A stretch of DNA of 64,000 nt from positions 496,001-560,000 of the forward strand of contig NZ_CP120737.1 in the NCBI RefSeq assembly GCF_029581195.1, given 5' to 3'. Below the pieces are notes generated by a model. The model had not been told where the DNA came from and searched no databases. It saw only the letters and a program-made list of their open reading frames with translations. This document shows positions 39,103 to 47,416 of the stretch, piece after piece (the first letter of the stretch is position 1; every line of letters begins with the position of its first letter). The DNA is from Solwaraspora sp. WMMD791 (GTDB taxonomy: Bacteria > Actinomycetota > Actinomycetes > Mycobacteriales > Micromonosporaceae). The translations under genes and the position numbers were made by a program.

Positions 39103-40005
39103 TCACTCCGGGAACAACCAGGCCAGGGCGGTCAGGGACGTGCCGACGTACCGGTCCCGCCCGGTGCTCACGCCGTACGCGAGGTCTTCGAAGACCCGAC
39201 AGCGGCCGTGGAACTCGGCCCGTCGGCGCAGCCCGGCACCGGCACCGGCACCGGCACTGCTGGCACCGGCGGCCCGGTAGCTCTCCATCGCGGCATCGAG
39301 CGCGTCCGGCCCGAGGTCCCGGTAGATCAGCCCGAAGTCGGCCGCCGGATCGACCAGCGCGGCGTCACTCCAGTCGATGACCCCGGTGACCGCGCCGGTG
39401 TCCGGATCGACCAGGACGTGTTCGATGCCGAGGTCGTTGTGGCTGAACACCAGTCGGTACGACCCGGACGGCGGCGTCTCCGCCAGGAAGGCCCCGATCG
39501 CGGCGCGCCGGGCGGGCGGGATCACCTCGGCCAGCGTGGCGACGTACCCGGCGGCCTCCTGCCGCCACCGATCGAGCGGCTGGTCGTCGGGCTCGACCAG
39601 CCCGACCCAGGTGCGTGCCGGGGCGGTGTGCAGCCGGGCGAGCAGCGTGCCGAGGGTGGCGCCGACCGTGGTCGCGTGCCGGTCCCGTACCGGCTCCGGC
39701 AGGTCCGACAGCGCGGTGCCGGCGAGTCTGCGGTAACCGAGCCAGCCGTCGTCGGTACGCAGCACCGGACGGGGCACCGGCACCGGAGCGAGCCCGGCGA
39801 CGGTGTCGAGCAGGCGTGCCTCACGGTCGGCGGCCGCCGGGTCCGGCCGCCTCGGCACCCGCACGATCAGGTCACCGTCGACGTCGTAGCAGTCGTGGTC
39901 GAGTCCGTTGCCGATCAGAGTCACGGTCCGGGCCGGCCGGCCGCCGAGGGCGGCGGCGGTCACGGCGGCGCGGACGGCGTCGACCCGGTGGTCCGCCGTA
40001 GTCAC
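39103..40005 (-). CDS. Aminoglycoside phosphotransferase (APH)-family kinase
   Basis: A 300-residue small-molecule kinase-like protein. The catalytic loop FSHNDLGIEHVLVDPDTG has the invariant Asp, although the usual Asn is His in this copy (HNDLGIEH instead of HxDxxxxN), and VTGVIDWSDAALVDPAADFG carries the metal-binding Asp. The N-lobe has LIGNGLDHDCYDV and DLIVRVPRR with the ATP-binding Lys replaced by Arg. These two substitutions are worth noting. A Gly/Ala repeat (GAGAGAG, from GGCACC-type hexanucleotides near 39235-39273) lies near the C-terminus. GTG start at 40005. Substrate unknown; an actual antibiotic-resistance role cannot be concluded. Confidence 0.83.
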   Translation of the reverse strand: MTTADHRVDAVRAAVTAAALGGRPARTVTLIGNGLDHDCYDVDGDLIVRVPRRPDPAAADREARLLDTVAGLAPVPVPRPVLRTDDGWLGYRRLAGTALSDLPEPVRDRHATTVGATLGTLLARLHTAPARTWVGLVEPDDQPLDRWRQEAAGYVATLAEVIPPARRAAIGAFLAETPPSGSYRLVFSHNDLGIEHVLVDPDTGAVTGVIDWSDAALVDPAADFGLIYRDLGPDALDAAMESYRAAGASSAGAGAGAGLRRRAEFHGRCRVFEDLAYGVSTGRDRYVGTSLTALAWLFPE

Positions 40006-40154
40006 CGACCCACCGTAATCGGTCTGCCGACGTTGCGGCGCGACGGTCTCCACCGCGCACCGTGATGCCCAGGTCACCGGATTGATGTCTCGCAGGTGGG
40101 GGTGCACGCACTTGTTACGGTCGTCGACCGGTGGACCGACTGGAGGACGGCAGG

Positions 40155-40814
40155 ATGAACGGGACAGTGGCGTACCTGGTGACCGGGCTGGGATGTCTGA
40201 TCGCGGTCGCCGGGATCACGGCCGTGGCGGTCGGCGTCTGGCGGGCGAAGGTCCGCTCCGGCGGTGCCGGTGCGGCCAAGGGTCGACCCGTCGACCCGTT
40301 CCACACCGGTGACACCGACGCGGTGCGCGGGGACCCTCGCCGGCTCGGGCCGGGCGACATCGTCGAGTTCCGGGGCCAGTCGTACGCCGTACGGGGCAGC
40401 GTGCACTTCACCGAGGGCAGCTGGACCTGGAGCGAACACTTCCTCGACGACGCGCGCGGCGACAAGCTGTGGCTCTCGGTGGAGTCGGATCCGGACCTGG
40501 AGCTGGTGCTCTGGCGGTCGGCCCCCGATGACCTGGCGCCGACGCCGGGTGCCCGGTCGCTCGACGTGGCCGGTCGCCGCTACCGGCTCGACGAGTCCGG
40601 CCAGGCGAGGTTCACCAGCGTCGGGGCCACCGGGCTGGCACCGAGCGGGACCGTGCGCTACCACGACTACGTCGCGCCGGACGACGCCCGGTTGTCCTTC
40701 GAGGGCTACGGCGACTCGCCTCGGTGGGAGGTCGGGCTCGGTGAGGTGCTGCACCGCGCCGAGGTGATGATCTATCCCGCCGGCGGTCCGGCGTCGACCG
40801 GTCGGACGGTGTGA
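40155..40814 (+). CDS. DUF4178 domain protein, first gene of the aminopropyltransferase operon
   Basis: A 219-residue protein with one N-terminal membrane helix (about 5-28). A cytoplasmic DUF4178 domain follows: LGPGDIVEFRGQSYAVRGSVHF and WTWSEHFLDDARGDKLWLSVES, then VLWRSAP. The ATG at 40155 has GGAGG seven bases upstream; a GTG 24 bp earlier is less likely. It is the first of five tightly packed genes (DUF4178, DUF2617, DUF4247, DUF350, spermidine synthase-like), an order I recall as recurring in actinobacteria. The function of the whole set is not established; the enzyme at the end suggests polyamine or related aminopropyl chemistry at the membrane. Confidence 0.85.
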   Translation: MNGTVAYLVTGLGCLIAVAGITAVAVGVWRAKVRSGGAGAAKGRPVDPFHTGDTDAVRGDPRRLGPGDIVEFRGQSYAVRGSVHFTEGSWTWSEHFLDDARGDKLWLSVESDPDLELVLWRSAPDDLAPTPGARSLDVAGRRYRLDESGQARFTSVGATGLAPSGTVRYHDYVAPDDARLSFEGYGDSPRWEVGLGEVLHRAEVMIYPAGGPASTGRTV

Positions 40815-40815
40815 G

Positions 40816-41331
40816 GTGCTGGTCACCCTCGACACGCCGTACGTCGACACCACGGCCGCCGATCTGTGCTTCGCGCTCGGCCTGCCGGAGCAGCCGGCCC
40901 TGCACGTGCTCGACCTGCCGCTGCCGGCGAGCGCCGGGGGACCGGCCGGTGCCGTCCTGCGGCTGCGCCTGCTCGGCGCGTCACACCAGGCCGTTCTGCG
41001 TACCGGTGACAGCGTGCTGGTCGAGACGGTGGCCTGCCTGCCCGGCCTGCCCCGTGACCTGCCGTCGGCGCTCGACGACGCCGACCGTTACCGGTTCGCC
41101 GCGCGGGTACGGCGGCTGTCGTCGGTCGAGGTCGCCGCCGAGGTCGGCGGGCTGCGTCGCGGGCTGACCGACGATCCGCAGGCGTTGGTCGGCGTCTTTC
41201 CCGGCAGCCCCGACGCGCTCACCGCGTTGCGGGCCGACTTCGACGACCGCCGGATCCGGTGGTCCACCTGGCACGCGTATCCACAGACAGGCGAGTTGGT
41301 CGAGACCGAGACGGTGGTGAGGCTACGGTGA
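40816..41331 (+). CDS. DUF2617 family protein
   Basis: A 171-residue soluble protein matching DUF2617 by its start VTLDTPYVDTTAADLCFALG, LRLLGASHQAVL and the C-terminal WSTWHAYPQTGELVETETVVRL. GTG start one base after the preceding stop; the stop overlaps the next GTG (GTGA). No catalytic motif or membrane segment is visible. Function unknown; it is conserved with the neighbouring DUF4178 and aminopropyltransferase genes. Confidence 0.85.
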   Translation: MLVTLDTPYVDTTAADLCFALGLPEQPALHVLDLPLPASAGGPAGAVLRLRLLGASHQAVLRTGDSVLVETVACLPGLPRDLPSALDDADRYRFAARVRRLSSVEVAAEVGGLRRGLTDDPQALVGVFPGSPDALTALRADFDDRRIRWSTWHAYPQTGELVETETVVRLR

Positions 41332-41753
41332 CTTCCCGTAAGTGGATCGTGAGCGGCGTGGTGCTCGCCCTGGTCGGCGTGATCGTGTCCTGCTGCGGCC
41401 TGGCGGCCGGGACCTTCTCGGCGCGTGGCTACGTCGAACGCACCTACGCCCGTTCGGTCAGTGACGACATCGGATCCGCCGCCAAGGGGTTCCGGTCCGA
41501 CCGGCCGCCGGCGCAGGTCGCCGAGGAACTGCGCCGCAGCTTCCGACCGGAGGACCAGCACCGCGACGGCGATCGGTTCTACCTGCGTTACGGCGACGAC
41601 TCGGTGGTGATCCTGCCGGCCGCCGTCGGCTCCCTGATCCTCGTCGAGCGGATGGTGACCGCCTATCCACGCTACCGCTCCACCGTGGGCAACTCGTGGA
41701 ACTGGCAGCGCGGCAGCACCACCCGTGGCGGCGGCCCGGGCACCGGCAAGTAA
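41328..41753 (+). CDS. DUF4247-like secreted or membrane-anchored protein
   Basis: A 141-residue protein with one N-terminal hydrophobic segment (about 6-28, VVLALVGVIVSCCGLAAG; a cysteine pair at the end resembles but does not clearly make a lipobox). The extracytoplasmic remainder has SVSDDIGSAAKGFRSDRPP, RFYLRYGDDSVVILPAAVG and a Gly-rich end. This pattern and its position fit DUF4247. The GTG start overlaps the DUF2617 stop. Function unknown. Confidence 0.75.
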   Translation: MTSRKWIVSGVVLALVGVIVSCCGLAAGTFSARGYVERTYARSVSDDIGSAAKGFRSDRPPAQVAEELRRSFRPEDQHRDGDRFYLRYGDDSVVILPAAVGSLILVERMVTAYPRYRSTVGNSWNWQRGSTTRGGGPGTGK

Positions 41754-41779
41754 CCCCTTACCCCCTCAGGAGTTCGCAC

Positions 41780-42205
41780 ATGTTTCGCACCCTTGTCGTC
41801 GACCTGCTGCTGACCCTCGCCTACGGCGGTGTCGGGCTGGCGCTGATGGCTCTCGGATACCTGCTGGTCGACGTGGTCACCCCGGGCAAGCTGCACCAGC
41901 TGATCTGGGTCGAACGCAACCGCAACGCCACCATCCTGCTCGCGTCGAACCTGGTGGCGGTGGGCATCATCGTGGTAGCCGCGATCGCCGCCGGGGAGAA
42001 CAGCTTCGTCACCGGGCTGGTCGGCACCACGGCGTACGGCCTGCTCGGGCTGGCCGTCATGGCGGTCTCCTTCGTCCTGCTCGACGCCGTGACCCCGGGA
42101 CGCCTCGGGGACATCCTCGTCGACCGTGAACCGCACCCCGCGGTGTGGGTCAGCGCCGTCGTGCACCTGGCCACCGGCGCCATCGTGGCCGCGGCGATCA
42201 GTTGA
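41780..42205 (+). CDS. DUF350 family membrane protein
   Basis: A 141-residue membrane protein with four helices (about 6-30, 48-70, 74-98 and 118-140). The motifs LGYLLVDVVTPGKLHQLIW and SFVLLDAVTPGRLGDIL form the internal repeat typical of DUF350, with VTPG in each half. ATG start with AGGAG upstream. The stop TGA shares its last base with the ATG of the aminopropyltransferase gene. DUF350 proteins are often found beside membrane spermidine synthase-like proteins and may form a complex with them. Confidence 0.88.
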   Translation: MFRTLVVDLLLTLAYGGVGLALMALGYLLVDVVTPGKLHQLIWVERNRNATILLASNLVAVGIIVVAAIAAGENSFVTGLVGTTAYGLLGLAVMAVSFVLLDAVTPGRLGDILVDREPHPAVWVSAVVHLATGAIVAAAIS

Positions 42206-43872
42206 TGGGCGCCGCCGCCACGGCGGCGGCACCGGACGACGCAGCCGGGCCGCCGGTGACCGTACCGGACGACGCAGCCGGGCCGTCGGCGGCCGCACCG
42301 GGGGCCACCGGCACCGGCCGCCGCTACGCCAGGATCGCCCGGCCGGCGGTGCTCGCCGCGGTCTTCGTCTGTGCGGCCTGCGGCCTGGTGTACGAACTCG
42401 CCCTGGTCGCGCTGGGCAGCTACCTGATCGGCGACACGGTCGGGCAGGCGTCGATCGTGCTGGGGGTGATGGTCTTCGCGATGGGCGTCGGCGCGCTGGC
42501 CGCCAAGCCACTGCAGCGGTACGCCGTCGTCGCCTTCGCCGCCGTCGAACTTGTCCTGGCGCTGCTCGGTGGCCTGTCGGTGCTGCTGCTCTACGCGGCC
42601 TTCGCCTGGCTCGACCTGTACGCGCCGGCGCTGGTCGTCACCGCGTTCGTCCTGGGGCTGCTGATCGGGGCGGAGATTCCGCTGCTGATGGTGCTGCTGC
42701 AGCGGATCCGGGCGCAGTCGGCGGGCAGCGCGGTCGCCGACCTGTTCGCCGCCGACTACGTCGGTGCCCTGCTGGGCGGCCTGGCCTTCCCGTTCCTGCT
42801 GATCCCGTTCTTCGGTCAGCTCCGGGGGGCGCTGCTGGTCGGGGTGGTGAACGCCCTGGCCGGCGTCCTGCTGGTCGGCACCGTGTTCCGGTCCGATCTG
42901 GGCCGGCGTGCCCGGGCGGCGGTTGCCGTAGCGGCGACGCTGGTCGGGGTCGTGCTCGTCGGTGCCTTCACCGTCGCCGAGGACTTCGAGGTCACGGCCC
43001 GCCAGCAGCTCTACCGGGATCCAGTGGTCCACGCCGAGCGCAGCCGGTACCAGGAGATCGTCCTCACCCGGGCGCTCTCACCCGTCGCCGGTGACCCCGA
43101 CCTACGGCTCTTCCTCGACGGCGACCTGCAGTTCAGCTCGGTCGACGAGTACCGCTACCACGAGGCCCTGGTCCATCCGGCGATGGCCGGCCCGCGGGGC
43201 GCGGTGCTGCTGCTCGGCGGCGGTGACGGGCTCGGTCTGCGGGAGGTGCTGCGCTACCCGGACGTCACCTCGGTGACGGTCGTCGAGTTGGACCCGGCGG
43301 TGGTGGCGCTGGCCCGCAGCGAGCCGCAGATCCGTACGCTCAACGCCGCTGCGTTCGACGACCCGCGGGTACGTCTGGTGCACGCCGACGCGTTCGCCTG
43401 GCTGCGTACGACACCGGACGCCTTCGACGTGGTGATCGTCGACCTGCCCGATCCGGATCAGACCGCCACGGCGAAGTTGTACTCGGTGGAGTTCTACGGC
43501 CTGGTGCGCGGGGTGCTCGGCCCGGAGTCCAGGCTCGTCGTACAGGCCGGCTCGCCGTACTTCGCCCAGCACGCGTACTGGTGCATCGAGGCGTCGGTGC
43601 GCGCCGCCGGCCTGGTGACCCGCCCCTACCACGTGGACGTGCCGTCGTTCGGTGACTGGGGGTTCGTGCTGGCGAGCGTGCCGTCGCCGACCGCCACCGC
43701 GCCGTCGTTGCGGGTGCCGGCCGACGCCCCGTCGTTGCGGTTCCTGCATCCGCAGGTCCTGGCGGCGGCGCAGGTGTTTCCGCCGGACCGGGGGCCGGTG
43801 CAGGTGCCACCGTCGACGTTGCTGGAGCCTCGCGTGCTGGAGTACAGCCGTCAGGCGTGGCGCGGCTACTGA
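42205..43872 (+). CDS. Membrane-bound spermidine synthase-like aminopropyltransferase
   Basis: A 555-residue protein. After a low-complexity Ala/Pro N-terminus, seven hydrophobic helices occupy about residues 45-265. A soluble aminopropyltransferase/SAM-methyltransferase-fold domain follows: LFLDGDLQFSSVDEYRYHEALVHPA, LLLGGGDGLGLREVL for the nucleotide part, VTVVELDPAVVALA, and VIVDLPDPDQTATAKLYSVEFYGLV with the catalytic Asp. Soluble spermidine synthases lack the membrane part. It would transfer an aminopropyl (or similar) group from decarboxylated SAM to an acceptor presented near the membrane; the acceptor may not be putrescine. The ATG at 42205 overlaps the DUF350 stop, making a coupled pair. 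Confidence 0.87.
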   Translation: MGAAATAAAPDDAAGPPVTVPDDAAGPSAAAPGATGTGRRYARIARPAVLAAVFVCAACGLVYELALVALGSYLIGDTVGQASIVLGVMVFAMGVGALAAKPLQRYAVVAFAAVELVLALLGGLSVLLLYAAFAWLDLYAPALVVTAFVLGLLIGAEIPLLMVLLQRIRAQSAGSAVADLFAADYVGALLGGLAFPFLLIPFFGQLRGALLVGVVNALAGVLLVGTVFRSDLGRRARAAVAVAATLVGVVLVGAFTVAEDFEVTARQQLYRDPVVHAERSRYQEIVLTRALSPVAGDPDLRLFLDGDLQFSSVDEYRYHEALVHPAMAGPRGAVLLLGGGDGLGLREVLRYPDVTSVTVVELDPAVVALARSEPQIRTLNAAAFDDPRVRLVHADAFAWLRTTPDAFDVVIVDLPDPDQTATAKLYSVEFYGLVRGVLGPESRLVVQAGSPYFAQHAYWCIEASVRAAGLVTRPYHVDVPSFGDWGFVLASVPSPTATAPSLRVPADAPSLRFLHPQVLAAAQVFPPDRGPVQVPPSTLLEPRVLEYSRQAWRGY

Positions 43873-43876
43873 CCGC

Positions 43877-43899
43877 CGTGCCCGCGTCAAGTGGGCACG
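43877..43899 (+). terminator. Terminator hairpin after the aminopropyltransferase operon
   Basis: CGTGCCC and GGGCACG, perfect 7-bp arms with a 9-base loop, 4 bp after the stop codon. It probably ends the five-gene operon and separates it from the catabolic island. No T-tract. Confidence 0.55.
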
Positions 43900-43929
43900 A
43901 TCACCGGAGACGGGCGAGCGGCGCCATCC

Positions 43930-43955
43930 GCTACCAAGCAAGCGACCGGTATGGT
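43930..43955 (+). promoter_or_regulatory. Operator A of the catabolic regulon, upstream of the MBL-fold gene
   Basis: GCTACCAAGCAAGCG (43930-43944) is identical over 15 bases to operator B in front of the aldehyde dehydrogenase. Only the left half is conserved; the right half (ACCGGTATGG) is degenerate. A possible -10 TATGGT (43950-43955) lies at its right edge. It lies 35 bp before the start of the metallo-hydrolase. Weaker than the other copies, so graded control is possible. Confidence 0.6.
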
Positions 43956-43989
43956 CGGTGGCTGGTTGGCCAGCGCGAGGGGGTGCCCG

Positions 43990-45015
43990 ATGACGACGGT
44001 GTCGGACTGGATGACGCCGGGGGCGCACCCGGTCGCGGACGGGGTGTACCGGATTCCGCTGCCGATGCCCGACGACGCGCTGCGGGCGGTCAACGTCTAC
44101 GCGATCGAGGACGACGCCGGGCTGGTCCTGGTCGATGCCGGCTGGGCGGTGCCGGCTGCCCGCACGGCTCTCGAGGCGGCGCTCGGTGACCGTGGGCACG
44201 ACCTCGCCGCGATCCGCCGGTTCCTCGTCACCCACATCCACCAGGACCACTATTCGCAGGCGGTCGCGATCCGGCGGGAGACCGGGGCACCGATCGCGCT
44301 CGGGGCGGGCGAGCGGCCCAGTCTGGAGTTCATGGCGGCCGGCACCGACGAGCCGTACGCCGCCCCGCTGGCCCAGCTGCGCGCCGCCGGTGCCGCCGAC
44401 CTCGCCGCCGAGGTGAAGCGGCTGACCGCCGACGTGGCGCAGCCGGAACTCGACTGGCAACCGCCGGACGAGTGGCTCTCCGGCGAGCGCGAGGTGGCGT
44501 TGGTCGGCCGCCGGCTGCGGGCGTTGCCGACCCCGGGCCACACCGCCGGTCACTACGTCTTCCGTGACCCGCGGGCCGGACTGCTCTTCGCCGGTGACCA
44601 CGTGCTGCCGGGCATCACCCCGTCGGTCGGCTTCGAGGCGGTGGCGGCGCACCGCCCGCTGGGCCGGTACCTGGAGTCGCTGCGGGCGGTACGCGCGTTG
44701 CCGGACGCGCTGCTGCTGCCGGCGCACGGGCCGGTGGGCGACAGCGTCCACCGGCGGGTGGACGAGCTGCTGGCCCACCACCGGGACCGGTTGGCCGAGA
44801 TGGCAGTTGCGGTCGGTGCCGGCGCACGGACCGCGTACCAGGTGGCGCGGACTCTGCCCTGGACCCGACGTCGCCGTACGCTCGGCGATCTGCCGCCGTA
44901 CCACCGGATGCTGGCGGTCAACGAGACGGCGTTGCATCTCGACCTGCTGGCCGAGCAGGGCCGGGTGGTGTCGTACCGGGCGGGCGGCGTGACGGCGTAC
45001 CGGCCGCCGGACTGA
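43990..45015 (+). CDS. Metallo-beta-lactamase-fold hydrolase
   Basis: A 341-residue metallohydrolase. The zinc motif THIHQDHYSQ (His82, His84, Asp86, His87) is complete, followed by LPTPGHTAGHYVF, LFAGDHVLPG (Asp) and LLPAHGPVGD (His). The C-terminal region (HHRDRLAEM, DLPPYHRMLAVNETALHLDLL) is the usual helical winged part of this glyoxalase-II/LACTB2-like branch. ATG start with GAGGGGG upstream. It is the first plus-strand gene of the catabolic island and has operator A before it, so it may hydrolyse a thioester, lactone or other ester intermediate. Exact substrate unknown. Confidence 0.86.
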   Translation: MTTVSDWMTPGAHPVADGVYRIPLPMPDDALRAVNVYAIEDDAGLVLVDAGWAVPAARTALEAALGDRGHDLAAIRRFLVTHIHQDHYSQAVAIRRETGAPIALGAGERPSLEFMAAGTDEPYAAPLAQLRAAGAADLAAEVKRLTADVAQPELDWQPPDEWLSGEREVALVGRRLRALPTPGHTAGHYVFRDPRAGLLFAGDHVLPGITPSVGFEAVAAHRPLGRYLESLRAVRALPDALLLPAHGPVGDSVHRRVDELLAHHRDRLAEMAVAVGAGARTAYQVARTLPWTRRRRTLGDLPPYHRMLAVNETALHLDLLAEQGRVVSYRAGGVTAYRPPD

Positions 45016-45054
45016 CCACGGGTTTCGCGACGGTGTGGGATGCGGTAGTGTCGG

Positions 45055-45077
45055 CTACCAAGCAAGCGCTTGTGAGG
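45055..45077 (+). promoter_or_regulatory. Operator B of the catabolic regulon, upstream of the aldehyde dehydrogenase operon
   Basis: CTACCAAGCAAGCGCTTGTGAGG with the palindromic core CAAGCGCTTG (45063-45072). A weak TTTCGC-N17-TAGTGT pair (45023-45051) would start transcription inside this site, so binding should block it. It shares 15 bases exactly with operator A and the core AGCGCTTG with operators C, D and E. Confidence 0.75.
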
Positions 45078-45082
45078 TGATC

Positions 45083-45136
45083 GTGATGCTGTCAGTCGAC
45101 CCGACACCGATCCCGGCCCCCGGTGGCCGTCGATGA
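45083..45136 (+). CDS. Possible 17-residue leader peptide coupled to the aldehyde dehydrogenase
   Basis: A short open frame starts with GTG at 45083 (GAGGTGA eight bases upstream) and encodes MMLSVDPTPIPAPGGRR. Its TGA overlaps the ATG of the dehydrogenase (ATGA), while the dehydrogenase itself lacks a good ribosome-binding site. It may therefore serve translational coupling rather than a function of its own. Whether it is translated is untested. Confidence 0.45.
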   Translation: MMLSVDPTPIPAPGGRR

Positions 45137-46605
45137 CGGTGATCAACCGACCGGCGGACCCGACCGGCCTGCTACGCCCCGGCATTCTGATCGACGGACA
45201 GTGGCGCGACACCGGCACCGGCGGTCGGCGCGACCACGTCGACCCGGGCACCGGCCGCGTCCAGCAGAGCTTCGCCCTGGCCGGGGCAGCCGAGGTGGAC
45301 GAGGCGGTCGCCGCCGCCCGGGCCGCCGCCCCCGGCTGGCGCAGCTGGCCCATCGACCGCCGCCGCCAGGTGCTGTCCCGACTCGGCGACCTGATCCGGG
45401 CCAACGCCGCCGACCTCGCCGCGATCAACGCGCTCGAGGTCGGCACCCCGGCGGCCCTGTCGTACGGCCGCTACACCACCGGCCAGACCTTCTTCGACTA
45501 TTACGCCGGTTGGCTGGACAAGGCCGCCGGTGACGTGCTGCGGATGCCCGGAGCGGTGGACCTGACCCTGCTGGAACCGGTCGGCGTGGTCGGCGCGATC
45601 CTCACCTGGAACCATCCGCTGGCCAACATCCAGACCACCGTCGCCCCGGCGTTGGCCGCCGGATGCACGGTCGTCGTCAAACCACCGGAGCAGGCCCCGT
45701 TCGCGGCGGTGCGCTTCGGTCGACTCTGCGCCGAGGCCGGACTGCCGCCCGGCGTGGTCAACGTCCTGCCCGGCGGCCCGGCGGTCGGCGACGCCCTGGT
45801 CCGCCACCCCGAGGTCGACAAGATCGGATTCGTCGGCGGTCCGGCGACGGCGAGCCGGATCCAGGCGGCGGCCGCCCCGACGCTCAAGCCGCTGTTGCTG
45901 GAGCTCGGCGGCAAGAGCGCGTCGCTGGTCTTCCCGGACGCCGATCTCGACCGGGCCTGCCGGTTCGCGCTGCTGATCACCGCCAACAGCGGCCAGGGCT
46001 GCACCATCCCGACCCGAATGCTCGTCCACGACGACGTGTACGACGAAGTGCTCGGCCGGCTGCTGGACGGCCTGCGGGCGGTCACCGTCGGCGACCCGTT
46101 CGACCCGGACGTCCAGATGGGACCGCTGATCGACGCGGCCGCCTGCGAGCGGGTCCTCGAGACCATCGACCGGGCCCGGCAGAACAACACCGGTGACCTG
46201 GTGCTCGGCGGGCACCGGCTCGGCGGCGAGCTGGCCGACGGATACTACGTCGCCCCGACCGTCTTCTCCGACGTCGACCCGCACAGCGAACTCGCCACCG
46301 AGGAGATCTTCGGCCCGGTGCTGTCGGTCTGCCGGTTCGCCAGCGAGGCGGAGGCCGTCGAGACGGCCAACGCCAGCCGGTACGGACTCGCCGGCTACGT
46401 CCACACCCGCGACGTCGACCGGGCGATGCGGGTCGCCTCGGCGCTGACCGTCGGCAACGTCGGGGTCAACGGGGCCGGCGCGCCTGCCGGGCCGTTCGCG
46501 CCGTTCGGCGGGGTCAGACAGAGCGGCTACGGCAAGGTCGGCGGGCTCGCCGGGCTGCTGGAGTTCAGCCGGGTCAAGAACGTACTGCTGGCGATCGACG
46601 AATGA
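45133..46605 (+). CDS. NAD(P)-dependent aldehyde dehydrogenase
   Basis: A 490-residue enzyme oxidising an aldehyde to a carboxylic acid in the cytoplasm. Conserved residues: Asn160 in LTWNHPL, Lys183 in VVVKPPEQAPF, catalytic Glu257 in LLLELGGKSASLVF, catalytic Cys290 in NSGQGCTIPTR, and EEIFGPVLSV. The nucleophile surroundings (GQGCTIPTR) are typical of an actinobacterial branch linked to terpenoid, steroid or ketone degradation. Start overlaps the putative leader peptide. First enzyme of an operon with the SDR, OYE-like and TcuA-like genes (gaps of 43 bp or overlaps). Controlled by operator B. It may oxidise the omega-hydroxy/aldehyde product after ester hydrolysis; the substrate is not known. 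Confidence 0.93.
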   Translation: MTVINRPADPTGLLRPGILIDGQWRDTGTGGRRDHVDPGTGRVQQSFALAGAAEVDEAVAAARAAAPGWRSWPIDRRRQVLSRLGDLIRANAADLAAINALEVGTPAALSYGRYTTGQTFFDYYAGWLDKAAGDVLRMPGAVDLTLLEPVGVVGAILTWNHPLANIQTTVAPALAAGCTVVVKPPEQAPFAAVRFGRLCAEAGLPPGVVNVLPGGPAVGDALVRHPEVDKIGFVGGPATASRIQAAAAPTLKPLLLELGGKSASLVFPDADLDRACRFALLITANSGQGCTIPTRMLVHDDVYDEVLGRLLDGLRAVTVGDPFDPDVQMGPLIDAAACERVLETIDRARQNNTGDLVLGGHRLGGELADGYYVAPTVFSDVDPHSELATEEIFGPVLSVCRFASEAEAVETANASRYGLAGYVHTRDVDRAMRVASALTVGNVGVNGAGAPAGPFAPFGGVRQSGYGKVGGLAGLLEFSRVKNVLLAIDE

Positions 46606-46648
46606 GCGTGCCCGACCGACGATCGGGCGGCGGAGAAGAGGGGTCGGG

Positions 46649-47416
46649 ATGACGACACTGGCGGACGGAGCGGTGCTGGTCACCGGAGCCGGATCGGGGA
46701 TCGGGGCGGCGACCGCACGGCAGGTCGCGGCGGCCGGCGCGGCGGTCGCCGTCAACGACCTCGACCCGGCCGCCGCCCGGGCCACCGCCGACACGGTCGT
46801 CGCCGCCGGCGGCACCGCCTACCCCGTCGCCGGGGACGTGGCCGACCCCCGGTCCGCCGCCGCCGTCGTGGCCGCCGCCGTCGACCGGCTCGGCCGGCTC
46901 ACCGGTCTGGTCAACAACGTCGGCGTGGTACGCGGTGGAGCACTGCGGTCGGTCGGCCCGGACGACTGGGACGCGATCATGCGGATCGACTGTGCCAGCG
47001 CGCTCTACTGCAGCCAGGCCGCCCTGCCCGCGATGACGTCGGGCGGCGCGATCGTCAACATCTCGTCGCTGTGCGGCATCCACGTCGCGCCCGGTGCCGG
47101 TGCCTACAACGCGGCCAAGGCCGCGGTGATCGCACTGACCCGGCAGATGGCGCTGGAATGGGGTCCGGACGGGATCCGGGCGAACGCGGTCGCGCCGGGC
47201 ATCGTCAGTGGCACCAACTTCTCGGCCAGCAGCCGCGACCCGCAGGCCGCGCAGCGCCGTGGTGCCGCCGTACCGCTGGGTCGCACCGGGTCCGCGGCGG
47301 ACATCGCCCCGGTCGTGGTCTTCCTGCTCGGCGACGCCGCCCGGTACGTCACCGGTCAGGTGATCGCCGTCGACGGCGGGCTGGGCGTCGCGCTGCAGAC
47401 CCTGCTGCCGGCATGA
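46649..47416 (+). CDS. Short-chain dehydrogenase/reductase (SDR)
   Basis: A 255-residue classical SDR. The cofactor motif is TGAGSGIGAAT (residues 12-22), the NNVG motif at 89-92, Ser139/140 in VNISSLCG, and the catalytic Tyr153-x3-Lys157 pair in AYNAAKAAV. Asp37 at the end of strand 2 (NDLD) predicts NAD(H) preference, that is, an oxidative role. ATG with GAGGGG upstream; the stop overlaps the next gene (ATGA). Likely oxidises a secondary alcohol to the ketone used in the island, or a later hydroxy intermediate. Confidence 0.93.
   Translation: MTTLADGAVLVTGAGSGIGAATARQVAAAGAAVAVNDLDPAAARATADTVVAAGGTAYPVAGDVADPRSAAAVVAAAVDRLGRLTGLVNNVGVVRGGALRSVGPDDWDAIMRIDCASALYCSQAALPAMTSGGAIVNISSLCGIHVAPGAGAYNAAKAAVIALTRQMALEWGPDGIRANAVAPGIVSGTNFSASSRDPQAAQRRGAAVPLGRTGSAADIAPVVVFLLGDAARYVTGQVIAVDGGLGVALQTLLPA

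Noticed and set aside
39235-39273. GGCACC-type hexanucleotide repeat
   Set aside because: It is inside the phosphotransferase gene, keeps frame as a Gly-Ala run and is short. Ordinary slippage-prone coding repeat.
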